Source of the DNA: Bog-473 sp963763575
GTDB lineage: Bacteria > Actinomycetota > Acidimicrobiia > Acidimicrobiales > RAAP-2
DNA: 64,000 bases
Direction: 5' to 3'
Assembly (NCBI GenBank): GCA_963763575.1
Contig: CAVXPD010000002.1
Span: 107,855-171,854, forward strand
Part shown: positions 16,453 through 25,132 of the stretch, one piece after another
Layout of the letters: every line of letters starts with the position of its first letter
Position numbering within the stretch: position 1 is the first letter of the stretch
The notes under the pieces: model-generated
Told to the model about the DNA's origin: nothing
The model's database searches: none
What the model saw: only the letters and a program-made list of their open reading frames with translations
Made by a program: the position numbers and the translations under genes

Positions 16453-17820
16453 GTGCGGGACATGGTGATGCAGATGAGCGGCTCGAATGGCGTGCTGTCG
16501 GTGCCGAGCGAGCACCTCCCGGGGCTGATCGCGCTCGTCCTGCTCGGCCCAGCGGTGTGGTTGTCCTTGGCGGGACTCCGCGCCCTCGTGACCCGAGGGG
16601 TCGGGTGGGCGGATCGGGCCCAGCGCCGGCTCGACGAACTGTCCTTTGCCGCCAAGTTGGTGCTGTTCGCCACCGTGGTCGGCGCGCTCGTGCACGCCGT
16701 CATCGTGCCGACGCACTGGGGAGACGCCCGGGTCACGGCGATTCTCTTCATCGCGGACGCGGTCGGGTTCGCGGTGGCCTTCTGGTGGACTTTCACCCGG
16801 CGGGCCCACTGGCGGCTCGTGTCGGTCGCCATGTTGGGGGGAACGGCGTGCGCGTATGCGCTTTACATCCTGACCGGATGGGAGACCATGGACCTTGTCG
16901 GTCTCGTCACTACGACCATCGAGGCGGCCGCCGCGCTGGTGGTCCTGTCACCCGTGGCGGCGTCGGCGTCCCGGCAGTACGGCGTGGCGCTCGCTGCCGT
17001 GCCCGTCGCGCTGGTCTCGTTGCTCGGCACCAACCTGATCGCCGGCACCACGGCCGCCCCCGCCGCCACGGCCGCGCCGGCATCGGCACCTGCGCATAGC
17101 GGGAGCGGCATGGCGGGCATGGCGGGTGGTGCGGGTGCGGGTGCGGGTGCGTCGGGCAGCTCGAGCCCGCGCGCCGCTTCGGCCGACGCCGCGCTGTCAT
17201 TGCCCACCGCGTCCCCGGCCGGGAGCATCAGCTGGCCCGACAACATGTCGACCATGGCGGCCGGTATGAAGATGGCGGAGCCGGACTGCACGGCGCAGCC
17301 CACGGCTGCGCAGCAGCGGGCTGCGGTGAACCTGGTGGACCAGACGGTGGCCGCCGCACAGAAGTACACCAGCCTGGCGGCGGCCAAGGCCGCGGGCTAT
17401 GTCCCCGTCACGCCGTCAGGCGCGCGCATCGTCCACTACATCAACCCGACGCTCTACGCGTCGGGCCAGGTGCTCGATCCGCAGGCCATCCCTTCGCTCG
17501 TCTACGTCAACACGGCGCACGGCGCGGTGCTCTCGGCGGCCATGTATCTCGCGTCTCGGGGCACGAAGCCGCCTCAGCCGGGTGGATGCCTCACGCAATG
17601 GCACATCCATACCGACCTGTGCTTCAGCACCGGGCGCGTCGTCGGCACCGACAACGATGGCTCCTGCACCGCCGGCGTCAACCGTGTGACCCAGCCCATG
17701 ATGCACGTCTGGCTGACGCCCGTGTCGGGCGGCCCGCTCACCCCTGACCCGTCTCCCCGCTCCGAGGTGTTGGCCGCTCTTGCCACGCCGCCGTTGAGCA
17801 CCCCGAACGGGACCGCTTGA
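16453..17820 (+). CDS. multi-pass membrane protein with Met/His-rich extracytoplasmic domain
   Basis: 455 residues. Five or six helices in the first 200 residues are followed by a Gly/Ala/Met-rich linker and a soluble domain of about 180 residues. The linker and domain hold Met-rich motifs (SGMAGMAGG, NMSTMAAGMKM) and conserved-looking His motifs (RIVHYINPTLY, TQWHIHTDLCF, QPMMHVWL). Such Met/His clusters suggest copper or another soft metal, which is inference; I do not know the family by name. The GTG start is fixed by a perfect AGGAGG 6 nt upstream. Confidence 0.65.
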   Translation: MRDMVMQMSGSNGVLSVPSEHLPGLIALVLLGPAVWLSLAGLRALVTRGVGWADRAQRRLDELSFAAKLVLFATVVGALVHAVIVPTHWGDARVTAILFIADAVGFAVAFWWTFTRRAHWRLVSVAMLGGTACAYALYILTGWETMDLVGLVTTTIEAAAALVVLSPVAASASRQYGVALAAVPVALVSLLGTNLIAGTTAAPAATAAPASAPAHSGSGMAGMAGGAGAGAGASGSSSPRAASADAALSLPTASPAGSISWPDNMSTMAAGMKMAEPDCTAQPTAAQQRAAVNLVDQTVAAAQKYTSLAAAKAAGYVPVTPSGARIVHYINPTLYASGQVLDPQAIPSLVYVNTAHGAVLSAAMYLASRGTKPPQPGGCLTQWHIHTDLCFSTGRVVGTDNDGSCTAGVNRVTQPMMHVWLTPVSGGPLTPDPSPRSEVLAALATPPLSTPNGTA

Positions 17821-17857
17821 TCCGCGGGCGTCGTTCGGGCGTGGCGGCTCAGCCGGC

Positions 17858-20098
17858 TCAGGGCCGGGCCGACCCTGCCAGCTCGGGTTCGGGTTCGGGC
17901 GAAGGCGGCGCGGCCTGCGTGGTCAGGTCGTCGGCGTCGACGGAGAGCTTGGGGAGGGCGCGGTCGAGCCACTTCGGGAACCACCAGTTGGCGTTCCCGA
18001 AGAGCATCATCAGCGACGGCACGATCGCCATGCGGATGAGGACGGCGTCGACTGCGATGCCGGCGGCAAGCCCGATGCCAAACTCCTTGATCACCCGCTC
18101 GCCGCCGAGGACGAACGAGCCGAACACCAGGATCATGATGAGCGCGGCGGCAGTGATGGTCTTGCCGGTGGCGGCGAGCCCGTTGCGCACCGCAACGCGG
18201 TTCTTCCCGCCGGACTTGATGTACTCCTCGTGCATCCGCGACACCAGGAACACCTGGTAGTCCATCGACAGGCCGAAGAGGATCGCAAAGAGCATCACCG
18301 GCAGGAAAGCCTCGATGGGGCTGGTGCCGTTCAAGCCGATCAACCCGCCCAGGTCACCCCACTGGAATACGGCCACCAGGATGCCGAAGGCCGCGCCGAT
18401 GGACAGCAGGTTCATGACCGCCGCGGTCAGCGGGATCACGAAGCTGCGGAAGACGACGGTCAACAACAAGAAGGACAGCAGGATGACGAGCCCGATGAAG
18501 AGAGGGAGTTTCGACGTCAAGATATTGGCGAAGTCGACGAAGAGCGCCGTGTTGCCCCCCACGTAGACCCGCACCCCCGAGTCGCCGACGGCTTGGGGGA
18601 TGGTGTCGGAACGCAGATGATTGACCAGGTCGGTCGTCGCGGCGTCCTGCGGGGCGGAGTTGGGGTAGACGTTCACGAGGACGACATCCCCACCCCCAGT
18701 CTTCGCGGGGATGTAGACGGGGGCGGCGACCCGCGCCACGCCCGCCTGCTGCGAGACGTCGCTGACAAGCGTGTCGACCGTGCCGTGCTGGTCGGGCTGC
18801 ACCTGGGACACGAGCATCAAGGGCCCGTTGAAGCCTGGGCCGAAGCCCTTCGACAGCTGGTCGAAGGCCACCCGGGTCGGGGTGCCGGCAGGGTCCGTGC
18901 CCTGGTCGGCTGAGCCGAGCCTCAGCGAGAAGAAGGGCAATGCGATGACGACGATGATGACCAGCGCCACACCGGCGGAGAGCCACGGCACGCGCTGCAC
19001 CCGGTCGGCCCAGTTGGGCCAGAAGCCCTTGTTGTCTGCTCCGACGATTCGTGGGCCGTTCTGGGCGAGGTTCCGCTTCTGTTTGCGGCTCATCACCTTG
19101 GGCCCGATGAAACCGAGCATGGCGGGCAGCAGGGTCAGGGCCGCCACCATGGTGAAGGCCACGCCGATGGCGGCGGCCACGGCCAGCCCGTAGAGGAAGC
19201 TCACCTGCAGGGCGAACATACCGAGCAGCGCGATGCAGACGATGATCCCCGCGAACAGGACGGCCCGACCCGACGTGTTGACCGCGTTGACGATCGACCG
19301 CTCCACGCCCTGCCCGGCCACGAGTCCTTGTCGGTGCCGGGTCACGATGAACAGGGCGTAGTCCACGCCTACGCCGAGGCCGATGAGGAGGACCAGCTCG
19401 GGCGAGAACTCGGGCATGCGCAGGACGTGGCTCAGCAACCCGATGATGCCGATGGCGGTCCCGAGCGCGAAGAGAGCCGAGATGATCGGCAGGAGCGCGG
19501 CGAAGACAGAGCCGAACACCAAGAGGAGCACGATCAGGGCCAGCAGCACACCGAGGCCGGTGCTGCTGAACGACTGGTTGTTCGCCGCCTCCGCCAGCTG
19601 CCCCGTCGGCGCCACCGTCAGAGTCGAATCCGAGGTGTTTACGGCCGCGTCGACGAATTGCCTCGCCTCGGAGTTCGGAATGTTGTTGGCCAGCTTGTCG
19701 AAGGTGACCTCGATGAAGCCCACGGTCTTGTCGTTGTTGATCGTCGCGTCATTCACCAGGTTGCCGCTGGCGTCATAGGGGCTGGTGACGTGCGTCACGC
19801 CCGGGAGAGCGTTGATCTTGTCGACCATCTGGTTGATGCGCAGACCAATGGAGGGGTCCGTCAGGCGCGCGTCACCCTTGGTGCCGAAGACGACCTGCTC
19901 CTGATCGCCCGAATGCGCCGGTGCCGCGGACTTGAGCAGGTTGATGGCGGAGGTCGAATCGGTGTTGGGAAGCTGGAAACTGTTGGAGTAGTCGGCGTGG
20001 AGCGCGCTGACCAGCACCAGGGACGTGACGAGCACTGCGGCCCACAGCAGAAGCACGATGCGGCGGCGACGGACACACCACTCGGCCAGGGTGCGCAT
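17858..20098 (-). CDS. MmpL/RND-family transporter
   Basis: 746 residues in two halves. Each half has one helix, an extracytoplasmic loop domain and a bundle of five helices, about 12 helices in all. Loop motifs such as LPNTDSTSAINLLKS and the membrane motif IGLGVGVDYALFIVTRHR, repeated as FGLSMDYQVFLVSRMHEEY, are diagnostic of the MMPL family (the Asp-Tyr pair relays protons). These proteins export lipids or drugs. It is convergent with the Met-rich gene. A GAGGAG site precedes the ATG. Confidence 0.92.
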   Translation of the reverse strand: MRTLAEWCVRRRRIVLLLWAAVLVTSLVLVSALHADYSNSFQLPNTDSTSAINLLKSAAPAHSGDQEQVVFGTKGDARLTDPSIGLRINQMVDKINALPGVTHVTSPYDASGNLVNDATINNDKTVGFIEVTFDKLANNIPNSEARQFVDAAVNTSDSTLTVAPTGQLAEAANNQSFSSTGLGVLLALIVLLLVFGSVFAALLPIISALFALGTAIGIIGLLSHVLRMPEFSPELVLLIGLGVGVDYALFIVTRHRQGLVAGQGVERSIVNAVNTSGRAVLFAGIIVCIALLGMFALQVSFLYGLAVAAAIGVAFTMVAALTLLPAMLGFIGPKVMSRKQKRNLAQNGPRIVGADNKGFWPNWADRVQRVPWLSAGVALVIIVVIALPFFSLRLGSADQGTDPAGTPTRVAFDQLSKGFGPGFNGPLMLVSQVQPDQHGTVDTLVSDVSQQAGVARVAAPVYIPAKTGGGDVVLVNVYPNSAPQDAATTDLVNHLRSDTIPQAVGDSGVRVYVGGNTALFVDFANILTSKLPLFIGLVILLSFLLLTVVFRSFVIPLTAAVMNLLSIGAAFGILVAVFQWGDLGGLIGLNGTSPIEAFLPVMLFAILFGLSMDYQVFLVSRMHEEYIKSGGKNRVAVRNGLAATGKTITAAALIMILVFGSFVLGGERVIKEFGIGLAAGIAVDAVLIRMAIVPSLMMLFGNANWWFPKWLDRALPKLSVDADDLTTQAAPPSPEPEPELAGSARP

Positions 20099-20193
20099 AG
20101 GGGGAGATCTCCTCAGGGACAGACGACGCGGGCGCTAGGGCCTGCGTGACGGGAACGGCTCAAGGTTATCGGCCGCCTGGGCCACCCCTCGAC

Positions 20194-20685
20194 TCACCGA
20201 TCGCCCGAGCGGGCGAGGGCGTTGAAGATGGGGAGCGCCAGGCGGTCGGCCGAAGTGGCGGAACGAGCCACCAGGCGGCCGGCCAACACGGGGTGCTGAT
20301 CGGGGATCGTGAAGAAGGACCGGCTGTTCAACGTGAGCAAGGTCAGCGGGGACAGCGCCACCACGGCGATGGACGAGGGCCGCTGATTGAGGAGCGAGTG
20401 CTCCGACCAGGAGTCGCCCCGTCCGAGCAGCCCGATGGGGGTTCCGTCGCGCTGGACGACGGCGTGGCCGCCGACGATGACGTGCCACCACCGCACGGGC
20501 ACGTCCTGGGCCTGGACCACCTGTCCGGGGTGGGCGGTGCTGATCTCGCAGCGCCAGGCGAACTCCTCGAGCTCGCCGTCGGGGAGGCCCGCGAACAAGG
20601 GCATGGCACTCAGGGCGGTGGCGAGATCCTCCTCGCACATGGTTCCGGTCACCGGCGCCAGGGGGTCGGGGGCGTGGGTGCGCAC
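20194..20685 (-). CDS. cyclic nucleotide-binding (cNMP) domain protein
   Basis: 163 residues, essentially one Crp-type cNMP-binding beta-barrel: MPLFAGLPDGELEEFAWRCE, the strand VVQAQDVPVRWWHVIVGGHAVV and GLLGRGDSWSEHSLLNQRPS. The phosphate-binding cassette (usually GE..L...R.A) reads WSEHSLLNQRPSS, so ligand binding is possible but altered. There is no HTH, so it is not a transcription factor by itself. GTG at 20685 lies 3 nt after the upstream stop; ATG at 20640 is an alternative. Probably co-transcribed with the DUF1707 gene. Confidence 0.7.
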   Translation of the reverse strand: MRTHAPDPLAPVTGTMCEEDLATALSAMPLFAGLPDGELEEFAWRCEISTAHPGQVVQAQDVPVRWWHVIVGGHAVVQRDGTPIGLLGRGDSWSEHSLLNQRPSSIAVVALSPLTLLTLNSRSFFTIPDQHPVLAGRLVARSATSADRLALPIFNALARSGDR

Positions 20686-20688
20686 GAC

Positions 20689-21150
20689 TCAGTGGTCCCT
20701 GACCGAGCTCGGCCGGGTTCCGCCGTCGTCGTGGTAGTGGCGGTGGCCCGCCGCTCGGCGCCACAGCAGGAAGCCGACGACGGCGAAGAGGAACCACGGC
20801 ACGTGGTACAGCGGCCACCAGGGGATCGTCGCCAACGAGACAAAAGCCACGAAGGCACACAGGAGCAGCCACGGCATCGTGCGCTGGCGGCGGGTCGGGG
20901 GCGGGGGCGGGGGGTCTGGAAGCCTGGGCAGGTCGTCGAAGAGCCCGTGGAGGTCGCCACGCGTCTTGGCCGACATGGCGGTGTCGAGGCGGGTCTTGAA
21001 TTCGGACTCGTCGAGCCGCCCTTCGGCGTAGTGACGGGAGAGCTTGTCCGCCACCGCGTTCCGTTCCTCGTCGGACGCCCGCATGCTGGCGTCGTAGGCC
21101 TGCCAGTCCCGGCGGCCCGTGGGGTAAACGGGGTCCCAGCGGTAGCGCAT
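20689..21150 (-). CDS. DUF1707 (SHOCT-like) membrane protein
   Basis: 153 residues. The DUF1707 module MRASDEERNAVADKLSRHYA, AEGRLDESEFKTRL is followed by a proline stretch and two transmembrane helices (MPWLLLCAFVAFVSLATI, VPWFLFAVVGFLLW). It sits next to PspC-domain genes, a frequent association in actinobacteria with envelope homeostasis. The ATG has a GAGAGGAAAG site. The exact function is unknown. Confidence 0.8.
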   Translation of the reverse strand: MRYRWDPVYPTGRRDWQAYDASMRASDEERNAVADKLSRHYAEGRLDESEFKTRLDTAMSAKTRGDLHGLFDDLPRLPDPPPPPPTRRQRTMPWLLLCAFVAFVSLATIPWWPLYHVPWFLFAVVGFLLWRRAAGHRHYHDDGGTRPSSVRDH

Positions 21151-21248
21151 CGATCTTTCCTCTCGGTGTCCTTGTGTGTCCTGTTTCGGAGCCTTGGTTT
21201 CGCAGTTCTTGTTTCGTTCGGTCTTCGGTCGATCGGCGGTGAGAGTCG

Positions 21249-21590
21249 TCAGTAGGCGCTGCGAGCGCGCTCGCGCTCCCGCTCGCGGCCGAGCATCTCC
21301 TCGGCGATGGAAGAGTCGGAGCACTCGTCGGGGATCAGGACCCAGCCCGCGAGGTAGAGAGGCACGGCCAGGCCGCCCAGGAACGCCAGGGCCACGAACC
21401 CGATGCGGACGAGCGTCGGGTCGACGTCGAAGTAGTCAGCCAGGCCGGCGGCCACGCCGCCGAGCATGCGGCCGCGGTGGCGGCGGTGGAGGCGCTGCTC
21501 GGGGTCGTGACCGGCGGCCTGGCCCGGGGGGAGCTGGGTGGCGGCGTCGGTGCCGGAGGCTTGGGTGGTTTGGTCGGGAGCGATATCCAT
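21249..21590 (-). CDS. PspC-domain membrane protein
   Basis: 113 residues. The PspC signature RGRMLGGVAAGLADYFDVDP leads to a long hydrophobic segment (VRIGFVALAFLGGLAVPLYLAGWVLIP). A short Arg/Glu-rich tail follows. PspC proteins are membrane parts of phage-shock-like envelope stress circuits. It is divergent from a kinase that carries the same domain. ATG at 21590 is preferred; GTG at 21692 would overlap the divergent gene's start. Confidence 0.8.
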   Translation of the reverse strand: MDIAPDQTTQASGTDAATQLPPGQAAGHDPEQRLHRRHRGRMLGGVAAGLADYFDVDPTLVRIGFVALAFLGGLAVPLYLAGWVLIPDECSDSSIAEEMLGRERERERARSAY

Positions 21591-21644
21591 GGGGCCAGCC
21601 TGACGACCGGGCGACTCGGACGGGAATCCGGAAACACCCTGGTC

Positions 21645-21685
21645 GGACCCTGACCGGGACCCTGACCCCTCAGGGATGTCCCTGA
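21645..21685. promoter_or_regulatory. direct repeat and palindrome between the divergent PspC genes
   Basis: GGACCCTGACC occurs at 21645 and again at 21657. It is followed by the palindrome TCAGGGA(TG)TCCCTGA at 21670-21685. Together they fill the centre of the 85-bp divergent region and look like an operator, most simply for the LuxR-type regulator of the same locus (inference). The palindrome covers the assigned ATG at 21676. Confidence 0.4.
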
Positions 21686-23292
21686 TACCCACACCTCCCA
21701 GGGCGCGCGATCATCGGGGTATCGCAGAGGCACCTGAACCCGGTTCGCGTCCGCTCACTGAGGATGGTCGCCCGACGGAGCAGCTGCCCGTCGCGTCCGC
21801 GAGGCCGGCCCCGTCCCAGACGGAGCCCCCGACCCCGCGCCTGCCCCCGCCGGTCCCGCCGCCCCAGCCGCCGAGTTCGCCGAGCCCGTCGAGCTCGCCG
21901 AGCGGCACGCTGCCGATCTCGTCCCCGGCGTGGGACCCGCCCCCCGGGTGGCGCGGACCGGGTAGGCGGCACTGGAGACACTCCGAGTGGTCGAACGGAT
22001 CCGAATGGTCCAACGGATCCGAATGGTCCAACGGGCGGCATCACCACGCGCATCTCCTCGGCCGGCGGATGCGGTCGCTGCGCCGCAGCTCGGACAACCG
22101 CGTGCTCGGTGGAGTCTGCGGGGCGGTGTCGCAGGCCACCGGCATCGATGTCACGTGGGTGCGCATCGGTTGCGTCCTGGGTTGCGTGATGAGCGGGATC
22201 ACGGTGTTGGTCTACGCCATGGCCTGGATGCTGATCCCGATGGAGGGGCAATCCTCGAACATCTACACGCGGGCCATCGGTGACAAGCGCGGCATTCGCC
22301 TGGTCGTCGCGGTGCTCGTCCCGTTGCTCATCGCCGTGACGCTGATCACCTCGACCCTGCACATCCCGTACATCGGATTCATCGGGTGGCCGACGTTCCT
22401 TGCCGTGGGGATCATCATCCTGATCTGGCGCAACGCGAACGACTCAGAGAGGGAGTTCATCGACAACGAGGTCGTCCCGCTGCTGGGCACCGACTTCCAC
22501 GGCCGCGGCCGGCATCTGCTCCTGGTGCGCATCGCGGTCGGCGCGGTGCTCGCTGCCGCCGGCATCGTGATCTTGGTAGAGGGCCACACCACTTTGGCGG
22601 CCTTGAAGCCGGTGGGAGGGGCCGCACTCGTGGTTGGCGCGGCCATCATCATCTTCGGCCCCTGGTGGCTGAGCCTGGTACGCGACCTCATCGCGGAGCG
22701 CCAGGCGCGTGTGCGCGCCGAGGAGCGGACCCAGATGGCGGCCCACGTGCACGACTCGGTGCTGCAGACGCTGGCCCTGATCCAGCGGTCGTCCGACGAC
22801 CCCCAGGACGTGGTGCGGCTGGCCCGCGCCCAAGAACGCGAGCTGCGGGCGTGGCTGTTCGAGGGCCGTCCACCGGGAGCCATCAGCGGGGACGCCACCA
22901 TGCTCGGCGAGGGGGTGAGCCTGCTGCAGCGCCAGGTCGAGGCCGACCACGGCATTGCCGTGCAGGTGGTGGTGGTGGGCGACTGCGAGCTCGACGAGGC
23001 CCTCCGCGCGCTGCTCGACGCTGCCCGTGAGGCGACGGTCAACTCCGCCAAGTGGTCCGGTGCGGACCAGGTGTCGCTCTACGCCGAGGTCGAGCCCGAC
23101 ACCGTCATGCTCTACGTGCGCGACCGCGGCCGCGGGTTCGACCGCGGCGCCGTGCCGTCCGACCGGCGCGGCATCGCGCAGTCGATCGAGGCCCGTGTCG
23201 CCCGCTTCGGCGGCAAGGCCGTCATCCGCTCCAAGCCCGGGGAGGGCGCCGAGGTCCAGCTCTCCATGCCGCGGCGGGAGCGGGTGCGGTGA
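21676..23292 (+). CDS. PspC-domain sensor histidine kinase
   Basis: 538 residues. A Pro/Ser-rich N terminus with three exact GSEWSN-type repeats leads into a PspC domain (NRVLGGVCGAVSQATGIDVT), about four helices and a HisKA_3-type kinase core with His in MAAHVHDSVLQTLALIQ (about residue 358). An HATPase domain ends the protein (DRGRGFDRGAVPSDRRG). PspC-kinase/LuxR-regulator pairs are known in actinobacteria and respond to envelope state. The start is uncertain because the ATG sits in a palindrome; an ATG at 22069, just before the PspC domain, is possible. Confidence 0.82.
   Translation: MSLIPTPPRARDHRGIAEAPEPGSRPLTEDGRPTEQLPVASARPAPSQTEPPTPRLPPPVPPPQPPSSPSPSSSPSGTLPISSPAWDPPPGWRGPGRRHWRHSEWSNGSEWSNGSEWSNGRHHHAHLLGRRMRSLRRSSDNRVLGGVCGAVSQATGIDVTWVRIGCVLGCVMSGITVLVYAMAWMLIPMEGQSSNIYTRAIGDKRGIRLVVAVLVPLLIAVTLITSTLHIPYIGFIGWPTFLAVGIIILIWRNANDSEREFIDNEVVPLLGTDFHGRGRHLLLVRIAVGAVLAAAGIVILVEGHTTLAALKPVGGAALVVGAAIIIFGPWWLSLVRDLIAERQARVRAEERTQMAAHVHDSVLQTLALIQRSSDDPQDVVRLARAQERELRAWLFEGRPPGAISGDATMLGEGVSLLQRQVEADHGIAVQVVVVGDCELDEALRALLDAAREATVNSAKWSGADQVSLYAEVEPDTVMLYVRDRGRGFDRGAVPSDRRGIAQSIEARVARFGGKAVIRSKPGEGAEVQLSMPRRERVR
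21982..22035 (+). repeat. three 18-bp tandem repeats in the PspC kinase gene
   Basis: Three copies of an 18-bp unit (TCCGAATGGTCCAACGGA type) encode SEWSNG three times. The copies differ at only a few bases. Changes in copy number would stay in frame and alter the cytoplasmic N terminus only. Confidence 0.85.
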
Positions 23293-23963
23293 GCGGCCGC
23301 GGCGCGTCCGCCGCGTCCGGGGGCCGCCCACGCATCTTCCTGGTCGAGGACCACGCGGTGTTCCGGGCCGGCGTCAAGGCCGAGCTGGGCGACGCGGTCG
23401 AGCTGGTCGGCGAGGCCGACGAGGCGGCCGCCGCCGTGGAGTTGATCGGCGAACGCCTGCCTGACGTGGTCCTACTCGACGTGCACCTGCCGGGCGGCGG
23501 GGGGCTCGGCGTCCTGCGCGGAGTGTTGCCGCTCCACCCGGAGGTGCAGTTCTTGGCGTTGTCGGTCTCCGACGCCCCCGAGGACGTGATCGACGTGATT
23601 CGAGCAGGCGCACGCGGCTACATCACCAAGACGATCTCGGGGCCCGAGCTCCTCCAAGCGGTGTACCGCGTGGCCGCGGGTGACGCCGTGTTCTCGCCGC
23701 GGCTGGCCGGCTTCGTCCTCGATGCGTTCGCCCACGGCACGGCCCCCGCGGCAGACCTCGACCCCGAGCTCGATCAGCTCTCTCCGCGCGAGCGGGAGGT
23801 GCTTCGCCTTATCGCACGCGGCTACACCTACAAGGAGGTGGCGCGCGATCTCAGCATTTCGGCCAAGACGGTCGAGTCGCACGTCTCGTCCGTGCTGCGC
23901 AAGCTCCAGCTTTCGACGCGCCACGAGCTGACGAGGTGGGCCGCCGACCGACGATTGGTCTAG
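23289..23963 (+). CDS. NarL/LuxR-family response regulator
   Basis: 224 residues. Receiver domain with IFLVEDHAVFRAG, phospho-acceptor Asp64 in VVLLDVHLPGGG and Lys in GYITKTISG, followed by a LuxR helix-turn-helix (LSPREREVLRLIARGYTYKE, SAKTVESHVSSVLRKL). The GTG start overlaps the kinase stop (GTGA), so the two are translationally coupled. Likely targets are the divergent PspC/DUF1707 genes (inference). Confidence 0.92.
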   Translation: MSGRGASAASGGRPRIFLVEDHAVFRAGVKAELGDAVELVGEADEAAAAVELIGERLPDVVLLDVHLPGGGGLGVLRGVLPLHPEVQFLALSVSDAPEDVIDVIRAGARGYITKTISGPELLQAVYRVAAGDAVFSPRLAGFVLDAFAHGTAPAADLDPELDQLSPREREVLRLIARGYTYKEVARDLSISAKTVESHVSSVLRKLQLSTRHELTRWAADRRLV

Positions 23964-23973
23964 AACAGGGGCC

Positions 23974-24729
23974 GTGTCCGAGGACCTCTCCGCCGAGCAT
24001 CGCGACGCGGCTCGGCTGGCTCAACAGGCCGGCCGAGCACTCCTGGAGCTGCGCGCTGCACCCGGCGAGGTGCGCGACGTGGGGACGGCGGGAGACCGAA
24101 TGTCGCACAAGTTGCTCGTTGCCGAGCTGAACCGGCTTTATCCGGCGGACGACGTGCGCTCCGAGGAAGGTCTTGAGCATGTCGCCAACGACGGCCGGCT
24201 GTGGATCGTGGATCCGCTCGACGGGACACGCGAGTTCCGCGAGGCGGGCCGGACCGACTGGGCGGTGCATGTGGCGCTGTCCGTCGGTGGGGACCCGGCC
24301 GTCGGCGCAGTCGCCCTGCCCTCGTTCGACATGGTGCTCTCCACCGGCTCGCCGCCGCCGCTCACACGGCCGACCGGGGAGCGGCCTCGGCTCGTTGTTT
24401 CGCGCAGCCGTCCGCCCGAGGTCGCCTATGACGTCGCCGAGGCGATCGGCGCCGCCATGGTCCCCCTGGGGTCGGCCGGGGCGAAGATCGCGGCGGTGAT
24501 CCTTGGGGACGCCGAGATCTACGTGCACGCCGGGGGACAGTACGAATGGGACTCGTGCGCGCCCGTGGCGGTGGCGCTTTCGAGCGGGCTGCACGCCAGC
24601 CGACTCGACGGTGCTCCGCTGCGCTACGGCGACCCCGACGCCTGGTTGCCCGACCTGGTTGTGTGCCGTCCCGAGTACGCATCCGCCGTGTTGGACGTCA
24701 CCTCGCAACAGCGCCGGCCGTACTGGTAA
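23974..24729 (+). CDS. cysQ: inositol monophosphatase/CysQ-type 3'(2'),5'-bisphosphate nucleotidase
   Basis: 251 residues. The metal-binding motifs are RSEEGLE, WIVDPLDGTREF (about residue 78) and GGQYEWDSCAPVAV (about 188), in the CysQ form (QYEWD rather than the inositol phosphatase GAWD). It should hydrolyse 3'-phosphoadenosine 5'-phosphate, the by-product of sulfonation; a sulfotransferase is encoded near 38 kb. GTG start, preceded by TAGAAC 7 nt upstream, which may be a degenerate -10 for a leaderless mRNA. Confidence 0.82.
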   Translation: MSEDLSAEHRDAARLAQQAGRALLELRAAPGEVRDVGTAGDRMSHKLLVAELNRLYPADDVRSEEGLEHVANDGRLWIVDPLDGTREFREAGRTDWAVHVALSVGGDPAVGAVALPSFDMVLSTGSPPPLTRPTGERPRLVVSRSRPPEVAYDVAEAIGAAMVPLGSAGAKIAAVILGDAEIYVHAGGQYEWDSCAPVAVALSSGLHASRLDGAPLRYGDPDAWLPDLVVCRPEYASAVLDVTSQQRRPYW

Positions 24730-24740
24730 CGCACGCGGCC

Positions 24741-24980
24741 GTCCTGAGGCCTCCCGGGCACGTTGCGGGGGCCTATCGGGCAGAAGAGTCGGGTGGTCTC
24801 CCCTGCGACTGTATATGCGACTCGGAGCTGGCCGAGCTTGGGGCGCCCATATACATGCGAGCGCAACTCGGCGCCGTCGTATAGAGCCCGGAGAAACTCC
24901 GCCGGTTCGGTCGCGGCGGTTCGGGAGTCTCCAAATTCCTTGCGAGACAGCATCGAAACCCGGACCGTTCGTTCAACGAT
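24741..24980. repeat. intergenic element A, related to element B near 50.24 kb
   Basis: This gap between convergent genes shares, in the same order, several blocks with 50081-50376: GTCCTGAGG; a TATAnGCG block; a 24-nt core at 24847-24870 that matches 50239-50262 except at two bases (it begins CCATATACA and ends GCAACTCG); CAAAT..CTTG; and GACCGTTCG. The core contains a small hairpin CGAG(n)GCAACTCG preserved in both. No convincing protein is encoded. It may be a diverged repeat or a structured RNA. Confidence 0.6.
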
Positions 24981-25071
24981 GGTTCTTGGACATCCCGGGA
25001 CGATTGAGAGCCTGTGGATAACGAGAGGCTGATCACGGTTCGCAGAGGACGTTGGCGTCAGCCCACGTGCA

Positions 25072-25113
25072 AATAACAGGACCCCGCCTCGTTGGAGGCG
25101 GGGTCCTGTTATT
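25072..25113 (-). terminator. strong hairpin 3' of the cold shock gene
   Basis: A perfect 19-bp stem, AATAACAGGACCCCGCCTC with its complement at 25095-25113, and a GTTG loop. It begins 20 bp past the cold shock stop. The A-rich and T-rich stem ends make it a good bidirectional terminator. Confidence 0.85.
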
Positions 25114-25132
25114 GCGTTGTTCGCGACCGGGC

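Noticed and set aside
24763..25032. Short open frames inside intergenic elements A and B as a fossil protein
   Set aside because: The two copies give only weak peptide similarity, with gaps that break the frame, and no start with a ribosome binding site or -10 box.
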